Of a stretch of DNA of 64,000 bases, positions 8,438-17,154 are shown piece by piece. The position numbers were made by a program, and so were the translations under genes. The stretch's first letter is position 1. Each line of letters opens with the position of its first letter. The stretch lies in assembly GCF_005298075.1 (NCBI RefSeq), contig NZ_SZZH01000001.1, forward strand, positions 124,001 through 188,000. The letters run 5' to 3'. Source of the DNA: Nakamurella flava. GTDB taxonomy: Bacteria > Actinomycetota > Actinomycetes > Mycobacteriales > Nakamurellaceae. Under the pieces are notes generated by a model, which worked only from the letters and a program-made list of their open reading frames with translations, did not search any database and was not told where the DNA came from.

Positions 8438-9898
8438 TCAGGAGCCCGAGGGGCCCGTCGACGTCGGCGCGCTCGGCGACGCCGGCGCGGTAGCGGACGC
8501 CGCAGTGCCGGGCGTCGACGAACCGGCGGAGGCGGAAGCCGAGCCGGCGGCGGAACCGGCCGTCAGATCGACCACGTCGAGATAGAGCGGCATGGCGTCA
8601 CGTCGGTCGCCGGTCGGGGCATCGGCCGCCAGGGGCAGCGGCTGCCCGTTCATGATGAGGTCGAACGCATCCCCGGCGGCCCGACCGCTGAGCTCGAACG
8701 CGTCGAACTGGAACGGCAGACCGTCGCTGGCCAGGGGGTCCGGCCCGTCCATCACGTGGAAGTGCAGGTGAGGCGCGTCGGTGTTGCCCGAGTTGCCCAG
8801 CTCGCCGACGACGTCTCCGGTCTTCACGGTCTGACCGACGGTCACCGCGGCCTTCGCCGTTCCCGGCTTGAGGTGGGCGTAGAACGCGTAGTACGTGTGG
8901 CCGTTCTGCTCGAAGCGCTGCACGACGTAGTTGCCGCCGAACTGGTCCAGGGTCAGCGAACCGACCGGCGGGTTCGCGCCGGGTGGCTGGTCCTGCAGGA
9001 CGTCGGACACCGCGACGATGGTGCCGTCCGCCACGGCGTGGATCGGAGCGCCGTAGTAGGGGTAGCTCGCGAGGTCGGTGGCGGGCCCGGTGATCAGCTT
9101 CCCGTCGCCGGTGAGCTGTACCCAGTCGATGGCGAACCGCTCGGCGAACCAGTACTGACCGTCGATGGGATTGGACGCGCCGCGATGGGGTGTCACGTCG
9201 GAGCAGCAGCCGTTGCCGTCGAACCACCGAGCGCCGTTCAACGGGGATGCGATGGTCGGGGCCGGCGTCGTCGACACCGGTGTGCGGGCGATCGTCTCGG
9301 TCAGCTCCGCCGGTATCAACGGGTTGGGCGCACTGGCGAAGGTGAGCTTGACCTGGTGCACCAGGCTGGTGGGGAGCGACCCGCCGGCTGCGACGGCGGG
9401 GTCGAGCCAGAAGATCCCGAGCTGGCCGGGGCCGAGGACGACGCTGGACGCCGCCGCTGCACCCGACGCCGTGCCGACCACCCGGGAATGGGCGACGAGT
9501 TCGTCGGTGGCGAAGGTCTGGAGAGCGGCACCGGTCGACGCGTCCTGCGCCTGCACGGAGTCGACGGTGACCGGTGACGACGTCGCATTGGTCAGGTACA
9601 GCTCGTAGGCCAGGTACGTCGCGCCGTCGGCCCCGATGACCGGGACGGGCGCGGTGGACACCGATCCGAGCACCGGGGTCACCTCTGCCGGTCCCGTACT
9701 GGTCGGGACGGCGGTGGACGTCGCCGAGCCGGACGCGGCCGGTGACGACGAGGATGTCGCGGCGGAGGCCGAGGCGGCGGTCGACGTGCTCGACGGGGTG
9801 GCGCTGGACGCCGCACCACCGGAGCCGGACGTACATCCGGCCAACAGCACAACGATTGCCGACAGCCCGGCCCCGAGGGGCATCACACGCCGATGCAT
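8438..9898 (-). CDS. M23-family (LytM-like) zinc metallopeptidase, lipoprotein
   Basis: A 486-residue exported lipoprotein. A signal sequence with lipobox LLAGC ends near residue 22. A Ser/Ala/Thr-rich linker runs to about residue 70, followed by a beta-rich region of unknown type. The peptidase domain (about 270-430) has the first zinc motif PIHAVADG (HxxxD) and the second HLHFHV (HxH). All expected zinc ligands are present, so it is probably an active peptidoglycan endopeptidase or a relative. A Ser/Ala-rich tail follows. The ATG at 9898 gives a proper signal peptide; an internal ATG five codons later is an alternative. It lies downstream of the phosphodiesterase gene on the same strand. 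Confidence 0.85.
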   Translation of the reverse strand: MHRRVMPLGAGLSAIVVLLAGCTSGSGGAASSATPSSTSTAASASAATSSSSPAASGSATSTAVPTSTGPAEVTPVLGSVSTAPVPVIGADGATYLAYELYLTNATSSPVTVDSVQAQDASTGAALQTFATDELVAHSRVVGTASGAAAASSVVLGPGQLGIFWLDPAVAAGGSLPTSLVHQVKLTFASAPNPLIPAELTETIARTPVSTTPAPTIASPLNGARWFDGNGCCSDVTPHRGASNPIDGQYWFAERFAIDWVQLTGDGKLITGPATDLASYPYYGAPIHAVADGTIVAVSDVLQDQPPGANPPVGSLTLDQFGGNYVVQRFEQNGHTYYAFYAHLKPGTAKAAVTVGQTVKTGDVVGELGNSGNTDAPHLHFHVMDGPDPLASDGLPFQFDAFELSGRAAGDAFDLIMNGQPLPLAADAPTGDRRDAMPLYLDVVDLTAGSAAGSASASAGSSTPGTAASATAPASPSAPTSTGPSGS

Positions 9899-9956
9899 CG
9901 GCTCACGGTAACCCGCCGATCGGCCGCTGGGTGGGCGCCGGGCGAGTGACAGACAG

Positions 9957-10721
9957 TCACCGAAAGGGGGGTTCGCCGTCCGTTCGATACCGAGCCAGAT
10001 CCCCCGGACGATCTGTGATGACGCCGTCCACTCCGGCCCGGGCCAGGGCATCCCACTGGTCGGGTTCGTCCGCCGTCCAGACGGCCACCGACCGTCCCCG
10101 CGCCCGGAGCTCGGTGATCACCGACGGCCGGGTCAGGACGCACTCCACCGACGGGTTGATCGCGACGACCGCCAGCTCGTCGGCCGCAGCCAGGTCCGCG
10201 TCGTCAAGCGTCTCGACCAGCAGACCGAGCGGACGATCAGGGACCAGGACGCGCAGCTCGGCCAGGACGTCCCGCTCGAAAGACTGCAGGAACACCCGGT
10301 GGTCGGCCCCGGAGGCGGCCAGCTCAGCGAGCAGTCGGCGCAGGTCCGCGGGGGAGTGGGGCCCTTTGATCTCCAGCAGCAGCCGCCGCGGGCCGGTCAG
10401 CTCGGCCAGCAGCTCGGTCAGCCGGGGCACGGCGCCGGGGGCACCGTGCAGGGTCAGCTGTCCGACCTCGGCCCACGGCAGATGGCGGACGACCCCGGTG
10501 TCGTCGGTGGTGCGGTCGATCGTGTCGTCATGCAGGACGACGGGCACTCCGTCGATCGTCGGCTGGACGTCCGCCTCGACCCAGTCGACCCCGGCCGCCC
10601 ACGCCGCCCGGAACGAGGCCAGGGTGTTCTCCGGCGCCCGACGGGGCGAGCCGCGATGGCCGATCACGACCGGACGGGGCCCGGCCCGCCGAGGAGGTGG
10701 GCAGAACGGCGGTGGGTGCAC
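9957..10721 (-). CDS. Glycerophosphodiester phosphodiesterase
   Basis: A 254-residue GDPD-family TIM-barrel enzyme hydrolysing glycerophosphodiesters to glycerol 3-phosphate and an alcohol. The first active-site block is VIGHRGSPRRAPENTLASF (HR and E-N), then VEADVQPTIDGVPVVLHDD supplies the metal-binding E/D and the second catalytic His. The C-terminal VAVWTADE and GVDGVITDRP are typical. No signal peptide is seen, so it is probably cytoplasmic. The GTG at 10721 has no obvious ribosome-binding site; the start is therefore uncertain by a few codons. The 5' end faces the MAA cluster across a 266-bp gap. Confidence 0.9.
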   Translation of the reverse strand: MHPPPFCPPPRRAGPRPVVIGHRGSPRRAPENTLASFRAAWAAGVDWVEADVQPTIDGVPVVLHDDTIDRTTDDTGVVRHLPWAEVGQLTLHGAPGAVPRLTELLAELTGPRRLLLEIKGPHSPADLRRLLAELAASGADHRVFLQSFERDVLAELRVLVPDRPLGLLVETLDDADLAAADELAVVAINPSVECVLTRPSVITELRARGRSVAVWTADEPDQWDALARAGVDGVITDRPGDLARYRTDGEPPFR

Positions 10722-10987
10722 GGGACCAGTGTCGCCGCTCGGGAGGCCGGCGTCCGGCGCCGGGCACCGGTGGACGCGCCGAGCTGTCGTCGGTCGCGGT
10801 CGCGCGGTCGGAAAACGAACCGACGAGCACGTTGCCCAGCGGGTCGGTTGACCCGGTGGCAGCGTTTGTTACAAGCTCAGTCGCAGCTGATCTTGCTGTC
10901 CCACGGCGAACATTTCGTTCGCCCATTCCCGGGTTGACCGCGTCCCCAGTCACTGACCCCTTTCCCTTTCCGTGCAAGGAGATCGCT
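10722..10987 (+). promoter_or_regulatory. Upstream region of the MAA gene cluster
   Basis: This 266-bp divergent gap separates the glycerophosphodiesterase and the HAD-like gene. From about 10845 onward it is clearly richer in A/T than its surroundings. TTGACC at 10848 followed 15 bases later by TTACAA (10869) is a possible -35/-10 pair, but the spacing is short, so I give it little weight. AAGGAGAT (10976-10983) is the ribosome-binding site of the HAD-like gene. No operator symmetry was recognised. Confidence 0.35.
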
Positions 10988-11656
10988 GTGCCCGCATTGC
11001 TTCTCGGATCGATCAGTACCATTGCCGATACTTCCGAACTCCAGCGCCAGGCTTTCAATGCCGCATTCGCCGAACACGATCTGAATTGGACGTGGGATCG
11101 GGAGGAATACGTCGGGATGCTCGCCAACAGCGGTGGGGCCGCGCGGATCTCCGCCTACGCCGCCGACCGCGACCAGGACGTCGACGCCGCCGCTGTCCAT
11201 GCCACCAAGTCCCGGCGGTTCCAGGAGAACCTGGCCACCGCCGACATCACCCCGCGCCCCGGGGTGGTGGACGCCGTCCGGGCGGCCCGGGACAACGGCT
11301 GGAAGGTCGCACTGGTGACCACGACCTCGCGGGCCAACATCGAGGCGCTGTTGGAGGCCCTCGATCCGGGCCTGTCCACCGACGACTTCGATGTCATCGT
11401 CGATCGGGACGACGTCGACCAGCCCAAGCCGGATCCCGCCGCGTACACGCACGCCCTGCGCCGACTCGGCCAGGACGCGGCGGACTGTGTCGCCGTCGAG
11501 GACAACGTCGAAGGCGCGGCCGCGGCGTCGGCCGCGGGTGTCGCGTGCGTCGCGTTCCCGAACCAGAACACCAGCGGACAGGACTTCTCCACCGCCGAAC
11601 GCCGGGTCGAGAGCATCGACTACGACGAACTCCGCGCCCTCGCCGTCCGCGACTGA
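10988..11656 (+). CDS. HAD-superfamily protein without catalytic aspartates (probable pseudo-phosphatase)
   Basis: A 222-residue protein with the layout of beta-phosphoglucomutase/CbbY-like HAD hydrolases: cap helices after residue 15, motif II strand VALVTTTSR, motif III lysine in QPKPDPAAY, motif [16 protein letters not shown]. Motif I, normally DxDxT, reads [12 protein letters not shown]: the nucleophile Asp is Gly7 and the acid/base Asp is Ile9, while Thr11 is kept. Phosphoryl transfer by the usual mechanism should be impossible. The GTG start has an excellent AAGGAGAT site, so this is not a start-site error. The first 120 bases are less GC-rich than the rest. It lies 92 bp upstream of mysA on the same strand, suggesting a binding or regulatory role in the MAA pathway (inference). 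Confidence 0.75.
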   Translation: MPALLLGSISTIADTSELQRQAFNAAFAEHDLNWTWDREEYVGMLANSGGAARISAYAADRDQDVDAAAVHATKSRRFQENLATADITPRPGVVDAVRAARDNGWKVALVTTTSRANIEALLEALDPGLSTDDFDVIVDRDDVDQPKPDPAAYTHALRRLGQDAADCVAVEDNVEGAAAASAAGVACVAFPNQNTSGQDFSTAERRVESIDYDELRALAVRD

Positions 11657-11675
11657 CCCGCCCCACTCCGCACCC

Positions 11676-11714
11676 CACCGACCGATCCCGCCCCTCGGCG
11701 GGCGCTGGTCGGTG
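11676..11714 (+). terminator. Nested hairpin between HAD-like gene and mysA (attenuator-like)
   Basis: The outer arms CACCGACC (11676-11683) and GGTCGGTG (11707-11714) are perfectly complementary. Inside them CCCGCC and GGCGGG form a second 6-bp stem with a CCTC loop. There is no T-run, so it may be a processing site, partial terminator or attenuator rather than a full terminator. The mysA ribosome-binding region begins about 20 bases further on. Confidence 0.5.
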
Positions 11715-11748
11715 CCCCCGTCTGCAGACCCGGGAGAGAACCACGGCC

Positions 11749-12957
11749 ATGACGACCACCACATCCCGCTCGAGTGTGAGCTGCACGCCGACCTCGTTCA
11801 CCGTGCAGGCCTGGCAACCGGTCTCGTACGAACTCACGATGGTCTCCGGTGTCTTCGACCCGGCGAACACGCAACTGGCCGACGCCTACCGCGGATTCGG
11901 ACGGTGCCTCGCGGTCGTCGACGAGAAGGTCGACGCCCTTTACGGCGCCCAGATGCGGGCGTATTTCGACCACCACGGCATCGCGCTCACGGTGTTCCCG
12001 GTCCAGGTCCGCGAGGTGGAGAAGTCGCTGCGCACGGTGGAGCGCATCGTCGACGCCTTCGGGGATTTCGGGCTGGTCCGCAAGGAGCCGGTGCTGGTGG
12101 TCGGTGGTGGTCTCACCACCGATGTCGCCGGGTTCGCCTGCGCCGCGTTCCGCCGGTCGTCGAACTACCTGCGCATCCCGACGACGCTCATCGGCCTGAT
12201 CGACGCCAGTGTGTCGATCAAGGTCGGTGTCAATCACGGCAAGCACAAGAACCGACTCGGCGCCTACCACGCCTCCCGGCAGGTGTTCCTCGACTTCTCC
12301 TTCCTGCGCACGCTTCCCGAGGACCAGGTCCGCAACGGGATGGCCGAGATCATCAAAATCGCCACGGTCGGTCACGGGGGCATCTTCGAGTTGCTCGAGA
12401 AGTACGGCGAGGATCTCCTGGCCACCCGCTTCGGTCATCTCGACGGGACCCCGGAGCTGCGCGACATCGCCCAGCGGATCACTTACGACGCCATCGAGAC
12501 CATGCTCGAGCTGGAGGTGCCGAACCTGCAGGAGCTCGACCTGGACCGGGTCATCGCCTTCGGGCACACCTGGAGCCCCACGCTGGAACTCGCGCCGGCC
12601 GTGCCCTACTTCCACGGCCACGCGATCGCCATCGACATGGCCCTGTCGGCCACGATCGCCAAGGAACGCGGGCTGATCAGCGAGAGCGAACGCGACCGGA
12701 TCCTCTGGGTCATGTCCAAGCTGGGCCTCACCCTGGACTCGCCCCATCTCACCCCGGAGCTCCTGCGTCGCGCCACCACGTCGATCGTGCAGACCCGGGA
12801 CGGGTCGCTGCGGGCCGCGGTGCCGGCACCCATCGGGCGGTGCGAGTTCCTCAACGACCTCGGCCTGGACGAACTCGACCGGCTGCTCGCCGAGCACCGG
12901 CAGGTCGTCGCCCGCTACCCCCGCGCCGGCGAGGGGATCGGCGCGTTCACGCCGTGA
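11749..12957 (+). CDS. mysA: Sedoheptulose 7-phosphate cyclase, demethyl-4-deoxygadusol synthase (MysA)
   Basis: A 402-residue member of the 3-dehydroquinate-synthase-like sugar phosphate cyclases. NAD-binding [12 protein letters not shown], the metal/substrate region [32 protein letters not shown] (read as separate motifs [12 protein letters not shown] and [10 protein letters not shown]), and [13 protein letters not shown] are visible. The last motif is, from memory, typical of demethyl-4-deoxygadusol synthases rather than 2-epi-5-epi-valiolone synthases. It should convert sedoheptulose 7-phosphate to demethyl-4-deoxygadusol, the first MAA step. The ATG at 11749 has GGGAGAGAA upstream. Its stop overlaps mysB by 4 bases. 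The mysB/C/D neighbours make the MAA assignment strong; a valiolone-type product is the alternative. Confidence 0.9.
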   Translation: MTTTTSRSSVSCTPTSFTVQAWQPVSYELTMVSGVFDPANTQLADAYRGFGRCLAVVDEKVDALYGAQMRAYFDHHGIALTVFPVQVREVEKSLRTVERIVDAFGDFGLVRKEPVLVVGGGLTTDVAGFACAAFRRSSNYLRIPTTLIGLIDASVSIKVGVNHGKHKNRLGAYHASRQVFLDFSFLRTLPEDQVRNGMAEIIKIATVGHGGIFELLEKYGEDLLATRFGHLDGTPELRDIAQRITYDAIETMLELEVPNLQELDLDRVIAFGHTWSPTLELAPAVPYFHGHAIAIDMALSATIAKERGLISESERDRILWVMSKLGLTLDSPHLTPELLRRATTSIVQTRDGSLRAAVPAPIGRCEFLNDLGLDELDRLLAEHRQVVARYPRAGEGIGAFTP

Positions 12958-13790
12958 GCCGGGTGTCGCTGCCCGGCGCTCCCCGCCCGGTGACGCCGGC
13001 CTCGATCCTCGCGGCGCGGCTCGACGATCTGCTGGAGCGGGCGCAGGAGGACACCGGCGCCGTGTCGCCGGTGTGGATGGACGACCTGCGGGCGGTGGTG
13101 GAGCTGGCCCGGGGGCTGGACCCCTACCTGGAGTCGATGTCCACCCCGGAGTCGCCCGCGCTGGCCGAACTGGCCCGTCGGACCGCCGCGGAGGACTGGA
13201 ACGGACCGTCCGGTCACGGCGTCCTGGAGCAGGAGATGCTGTCGGGGCATGTCGAAGGTCAGCTGCTCAAGACCCTCGTCCATGCGAGCCGGGCCCGCCG
13301 GGTCCTCGAGATCGGGCTCTTCACTGGATATTCGGCGTTGGCGATGGCCGAGGCGCTGCCCGACGACGGTCGCCTCGTCGCCCTCGAGCTCGACGCGGGC
13401 GTCGCCGCGTTCGCCCGGCGCTGCCTGGACGGTGCCCCGGCGGGGGCCCGGGTGGACATTCGGGTCGGTCCGGCGGCCGACGCGCTGTCGGCCCTGGTCG
13501 AGGCCGGCGAGACCTTCGACCTGATCTTCGTCGACGCCGACAAGGGCGGCTACCGCGGCTATCTCGACACCGCGCTGGATGGCGGACTGCTCGCCGAGCA
13601 CGGACTCGTCGTCGTCGACAACACGCTGATGCAGGGCCAGCCGTGGACCTCGGGACCGTCGACCGTCAACGGCACGGCCATCGCGGAGTTCAATGCCGCG
13701 GTGGCGGCCGACCCGCGCGTCGAACAGGTCGTCGTTCCCCTGCGGGACGGCCTCACCCTCATCCGTCGAGTCACCGGGAGCCACGCGTGA
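12954..13790 (+). CDS. mysB: SAM-dependent O-methyltransferase (MysB)
   Basis: A 278-residue class I methyltransferase of the caffeoyl-CoA-O-methyltransferase type. The SAM-binding motif is [19 protein letters not shown], followed by LVALELDAG at the end of strand 2 and [18 protein letters not shown], which carries metal-binding acidic residues. In the MAA pathway it methylates demethyl-4-deoxygadusol to 4-deoxygadusol. Its GTG overlaps the mysA stop (GTGA), and its own stop overlaps the oxygenase start (GTGA). The length is close to that of cyanobacterial MysB as I remember it. Confidence 0.9.
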   Translation: MSRVSLPGAPRPVTPASILAARLDDLLERAQEDTGAVSPVWMDDLRAVVELARGLDPYLESMSTPESPALAELARRTAAEDWNGPSGHGVLEQEMLSGHVEGQLLKTLVHASRARRVLEIGLFTGYSALAMAEALPDDGRLVALELDAGVAAFARRCLDGAPAGARVDIRVGPAADALSALVEAGETFDLIFVDADKGGYRGYLDTALDGGLLAEHGLVVVDNTLMQGQPWTSGPSTVNGTAIAEFNAAVAADPRVEQVVVPLRDGLTLIRRVTGSHA

Positions 13791-14560
13791 ACGAGAACGT
13801 CCTGGCCACGGTCGGTGTCGAGGTCACCGACATCGACCTCGGCACCCTCGACGAGGACGCCGTGGACCACCTGCGCGACCTGCTGGCCGAGCACGGCGTC
13901 CTCGTCCTGCCGGACCAGCAGATCGACGACGAGCAGTTCCTGTCGTTCCTGCGACGCTTCGGCGAGCTGGCCTTCACCGAGGGCGAGCAGCCGCTGGCCG
14001 GGTACCCCGACCTCAACGTGATCAGCAACGTCGGCCGGGACACCCCGCCGCGCAGCCAGTTCCACGTCGACACCAGCTACGTGGCGCAGCCTCCGGCCTA
14101 CACGGCGCTGCGCGCGGTCCAGATCCCCGAGCAGGGCGGCGAGACCGTCTTCACCAACCAGTACCGCGCGTACGAGACGTTGCCGGCCGATGTCCGCGAC
14201 CGGCTCGAGGGTCGCACCATCCACCACGTCGTCACCGGGCTCGATCTCGACGACCAGGCCGAGACCGCTGCCGACCACCCGGTTTTCCGTCCGCACCCGC
14301 GGACCGGCCGCATCGCGCTGTACCTGTCCACCCCGCAGCGCTGCGCGTCGGTGAGCGGCCTGTCGGCCGACGAGTCGCGGGCGACGGTGGAGCAGCTGCT
14401 GGATCACTCCACCCGGGAGGTCAACTGCCTGCGGCACCGGTGGGCGCCCGGCGACGTGGTGATGTGGGACAACGGCGTGGTCCTCCACAAGGCCGACCAC
14501 AGTGGGGTGGTCGGCAACCGGGTGATGCACCGCGGGATGGTGACCGGGTACGGCCGATGA
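13787..14560 (+). CDS. TauD/TfdA-family Fe(II)/2-oxoglutarate dioxygenase inside the MAA operon
   Basis: A 257-residue double-stranded beta-helix oxygenase. The facial triad is complete: H93 and D95 in QFHVDTSY and distal H234 in VVLHKAD, with R245 eleven residues later to bind the 2-oxoglutarate carboxylate. Thr/Ser-rich GGETVFTNQYRAYE fits the family. It overlaps mysB (GTGA) and mysC (ATGA), so it is translated as an integral operon member. Canonical MAA pathways (MysA-D, MysE) have no TauD enzyme at this place; the known MAA oxygenase MysH is from the PhyH family. A tailoring role on 4-deoxygadusol, mycosporine-glycine or a disubstituted MAA is inferred; the reaction cannot be read from the sequence. 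Confidence 0.85.
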   Translation: MNENVLATVGVEVTDIDLGTLDEDAVDHLRDLLAEHGVLVLPDQQIDDEQFLSFLRRFGELAFTEGEQPLAGYPDLNVISNVGRDTPPRSQFHVDTSYVAQPPAYTALRAVQIPEQGGETVFTNQYRAYETLPADVRDRLEGRTIHHVVTGLDLDDQAETAADHPVFRPHPRTGRIALYLSTPQRCASVSGLSADESRATVEQLLDHSTREVNCLRHRWAPGDVVMWDNGVVLHKADHSGVVGNRVMHRGMVTGYGR

Positions 14561-15885
14561 CCGACGGCCCACCCCTGCGCCGCCGGGTGGCGTCGATCCC
14601 GCAGACCCTGGGGATGATCGCCCTGCTCCAGGCCCTGGCACCGCTCGATCTCGCCGCGGTGGCGATGGCGACGCTGCGTCGGGGGCGTGTTCCCGCCCCG
14701 GCGCCGAGCGGCCGGACCATCATGCTCAGCGGCGGGAAGATGACCAAGGCCCTGGAACTGGCCCGGTGCTTCCATGCCGCGGGGCATCGCGTGGTCCTGG
14801 TGGAGTCGGCGCGCTACCGGTTCACCGCGCACCGCTTCTCCCGGGCCGTCGCGGCCTTCCACGTCGTTCCCGACGCGGCCTCGGCGGAGTACGTCGACGC
14901 CCTGGTGGACGTGGTGCAGCGGGAACGGGTCGACGTGTACGTGCCGGTGTGCAGTCCCGCTTCGTCGCGGTACGACGCCCTTGCCCGGGCGACCCTGCAG
15001 CAGTGGTGCGAGGTCCTGCACGGCGGGCCGGACGACATCGAGACCGTCGACGACAAGGCGGCTTTCGCGGCGGCCGCCGGTGATCTCGGGCTCGCGGTCC
15101 CCGACACGCTCCGCGTCACCCACCCGGATCAGGTGGCCGCGTTCGACTTCGGGGCCGCCCCCGGGCCGTACGTGCTCAAGAGCATCGCCTACGACCCGGT
15201 GAACCGGCTCGACCTCACCCGGCTGCCGCGGTCGACGCCGGAGGAGACCGCCGCGTTCGCCCGGAGCAAACCGATCTCGGCGGACAACCCGTGGATCCTG
15301 CAGCAGTTCGTCCCCGGCTCCGAGTACTGCACGCACGGCACGGCCCGCGACGGCCGGCTGCGGGTCTTCGTGTGCTGCGCATCGTCGGCGTCGCAACTGA
15401 ACTACGCCCCGGTCGACAAACCCGCGATCGAGGACTGGGTCCGCACCTTCGTCGCTGAACACCGGCTCACCGGCCAGTACTCCTTCGACTTCATCGAGAC
15501 GGCGGACGGCACCCCGTTGGCCATCGAGTGCAACCCGCGGACCCATTCGGCCATCACGCTGTTCCGCGACCACCCCGATCTCGCCGAGGCCTACCTGGGC
15601 GAGACCGGTGACGCGCCGGTACGTCCCGCGCCGGACGTCAGGCCGACCTACTGGCTCCACCACGAACTCTGGCAGGCGTTCCGTCACCCGCGGTCCTGGC
15701 GGTACCACCTGCGGGTGCTGCGCGAGGGGCGCGATGCGGTGTTCGACCCGCGCGACCCCTGGCCGTTCTTCCTGCTGTACCACCTGCATCTGCCCTCGTT
15801 GCTGCTGCAGAACCTGGTCCGGCTGCGGCCGTGGGTGAAGATCGACGTCAACATCGGCAAGCTCGTGGAACCGGCGGGGGACTGA
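14557..15885 (+). CDS. mysC: ATP-grasp ligase forming mycosporine-glycine (MysC)
   Basis: A 442-residue ATP-grasp protein. The N-terminal MLSGGKMTKALELARCFH and the segments SARYRFTAHRFSRAV, VDDKAAFA, YVLKSIAYDPVNRLDLT, GSEYCTHGTARDG and AIECNPRTHSAIT match what I know of MysC-type ligases. The IECNPR motif supplies Mg-ATP ligands. MysC activates 4-deoxygadusol with ATP and joins glycine to give mycosporine-glycine. A C-terminal segment of about 100 residues with YWLHHELW is also family-like. The ATG overlaps the oxygenase stop by 4 bases. An N-terminal hydrophobic stretch (IALLQALAPLDLAAVAMA) might associate with the membrane. Confidence 0.92.
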   Translation: MTDGPPLRRRVASIPQTLGMIALLQALAPLDLAAVAMATLRRGRVPAPAPSGRTIMLSGGKMTKALELARCFHAAGHRVVLVESARYRFTAHRFSRAVAAFHVVPDAASAEYVDALVDVVQRERVDVYVPVCSPASSRYDALARATLQQWCEVLHGGPDDIETVDDKAAFAAAAGDLGLAVPDTLRVTHPDQVAAFDFGAAPGPYVLKSIAYDPVNRLDLTRLPRSTPEETAAFARSKPISADNPWILQQFVPGSEYCTHGTARDGRLRVFVCCASSASQLNYAPVDKPAIEDWVRTFVAEHRLTGQYSFDFIETADGTPLAIECNPRTHSAITLFRDHPDLAEAYLGETGDAPVRPAPDVRPTYWLHHELWQAFRHPRSWRYHLRVLREGRDAVFDPRDPWPFFLLYHLHLPSLLLQNLVRLRPWVKIDVNIGKLVEPAGD

Positions 15886-15886
15886 C

Positions 15887-16924
15887 GTGCCGATCCGTGT
15901 CCTGCACCTGGCCGGCTCGCCGGTCGACGAGTTCCTCGCCGACGTGTCGCGGCTCTATGCCGCCGACTGCCTCCGAGCGACGGCCGACCCGCGTCGGTAC
16001 CGATCTGTCGTCGCGTGGGTCTCGCCGGACGGTTCCTGGCGCTTCCCGGCCGATCTCGGCACGCCGGCGATCGCCGAGGCGACGGTGATGACCGCGGACC
16101 GGGCGATCGCCACGATCGCCGGGCTCGGCATCGACGTCGCCATCCCGCAGATGTTCTGCGTTCCCGGGATGACCACCTACCGCGGGCTTCTCGACCTGCT
16201 GGAACTGCCGTACGTGGGCAATCCGCCGTCCGTCATGGCCAACGGAGCCGACAAGGCCACGGCCCGGGACATCGTGGCGGCGGCCGGGGTCAACATCCCG
16301 ATGGGCGAACTGCTCCGGCCGGGCGACGAGGTCACGCTCGCGCCGCCGGCCGTCGTCAAACCGGTCGACGCCGACAACTCCCTCGGCGTCGCCTTCGTGC
16401 GGGACCCGCAGGAGTACCCGGCCGCACTCGCGGCCGCCTTCCGCCATTCGCGGGCCGCGCTCGTGGAGACCTTCGTCCCGCTCGGTCGCGAGGTGCGATG
16501 CGGAATCGTCGACTACCGCGGCGATCTCGTGGCCCTGCCGCTGGAGGAGTACGCCGTCGACGCCGAGCGCAAACCGGTCCGACTGCCGGACGACAAACTC
16601 GCCCGGACCGACGACGGCGATCTCCGCCTGGTCGCCAAGGACGCGGCCCACGCGTGGATCGTCGATCCGTCCGACCCGATCACCCCGGCGGTGCACGAAG
16701 CGGCCCGCCGGGCCCATACAGCGCTCGGTTGTCGCGACTACAGCCTCTTCGACTTCCGGATCGACCCCGACGGGCGACCCTGGTTCCTCGAGGCCAGCCT
16801 GTACAACTCGTTCTCCCGGCAGAGTGTGCTGGCGGTCATGGCCGCGGCCGCCGGCATCGGGCTACCGGACCTGTTCGGTGACGCCGTCGACCGGGCGCGT
16901 ACCCGGGGAAGTGGCCGGCGATAG
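15887..16924 (+). CDS. mysD: D-Ala-D-Ala ligase-like MAA ligase (MysD)
   Basis: A 345-residue ATP-grasp enzyme of the D-alanine-D-alanine ligase type. Visible features: [21 protein letters not shown] (hinge and start of the ATP domain), [13 protein letters not shown] (phosphate-binding loop), [19 protein letters not shown], and a C-terminal [14 protein letters not shown] that contributes the metal-binding residues. MysD attaches a second amino acid (Ser, Thr, Ala and others) to mycosporine-glycine, giving imino-MAAs such as shinorine. The GTG start follows the mysC stop by one base. No mysE-type NRPS is present, so MysD is the only second-ligation enzyme here. Confidence 0.92.
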   Translation: MPIRVLHLAGSPVDEFLADVSRLYAADCLRATADPRRYRSVVAWVSPDGSWRFPADLGTPAIAEATVMTADRAIATIAGLGIDVAIPQMFCVPGMTTYRGLLDLLELPYVGNPPSVMANGADKATARDIVAAAGVNIPMGELLRPGDEVTLAPPAVVKPVDADNSLGVAFVRDPQEYPAALAAAFRHSRAALVETFVPLGREVRCGIVDYRGDLVALPLEEYAVDAERKPVRLPDDKLARTDDGDLRLVAKDAAHAWIVDPSDPITPAVHEAARRAHTALGCRDYSLFDFRIDPDGRPWFLEASLYNSFSRQSVLAVMAAAAGIGLPDLFGDAVDRARTRGSGRR

Positions 16925-17154
16925 ACAACCTCGCCGGCCGCCAGGCGTCGTCCCGGTACCGGCCGCTGTCGCGGACCGTCTCGACGGGCCGGCGAGATCG
17001 ACGTCGCGACCCCGACAGGGGCGGGTACCGTCGATACGGCTCCGTCCCGTTCGCGGCGGGTGGGGCCGCGCCGCCGATCTCGCCGGACGTCGTACCGGTA
17101 TGCCCGGGGGTCGCGGTACTGGTCGTATCCCGACCGCGAGGACTGGAGGCCGTC

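Noticed and set aside
13787-14560. Calling the oxygenase MysH
   Set aside because: MysH is from the PhyH family; this protein has TauD/TfdA features (HxD, long spacer, H-x10-R), so the name would imply an unproven function.
16925-17154. mysE-type NRPS or transporter fragment after mysD
   Set aside because: The 230-bp gap contains no meaningful ORF and leads directly to dxs.
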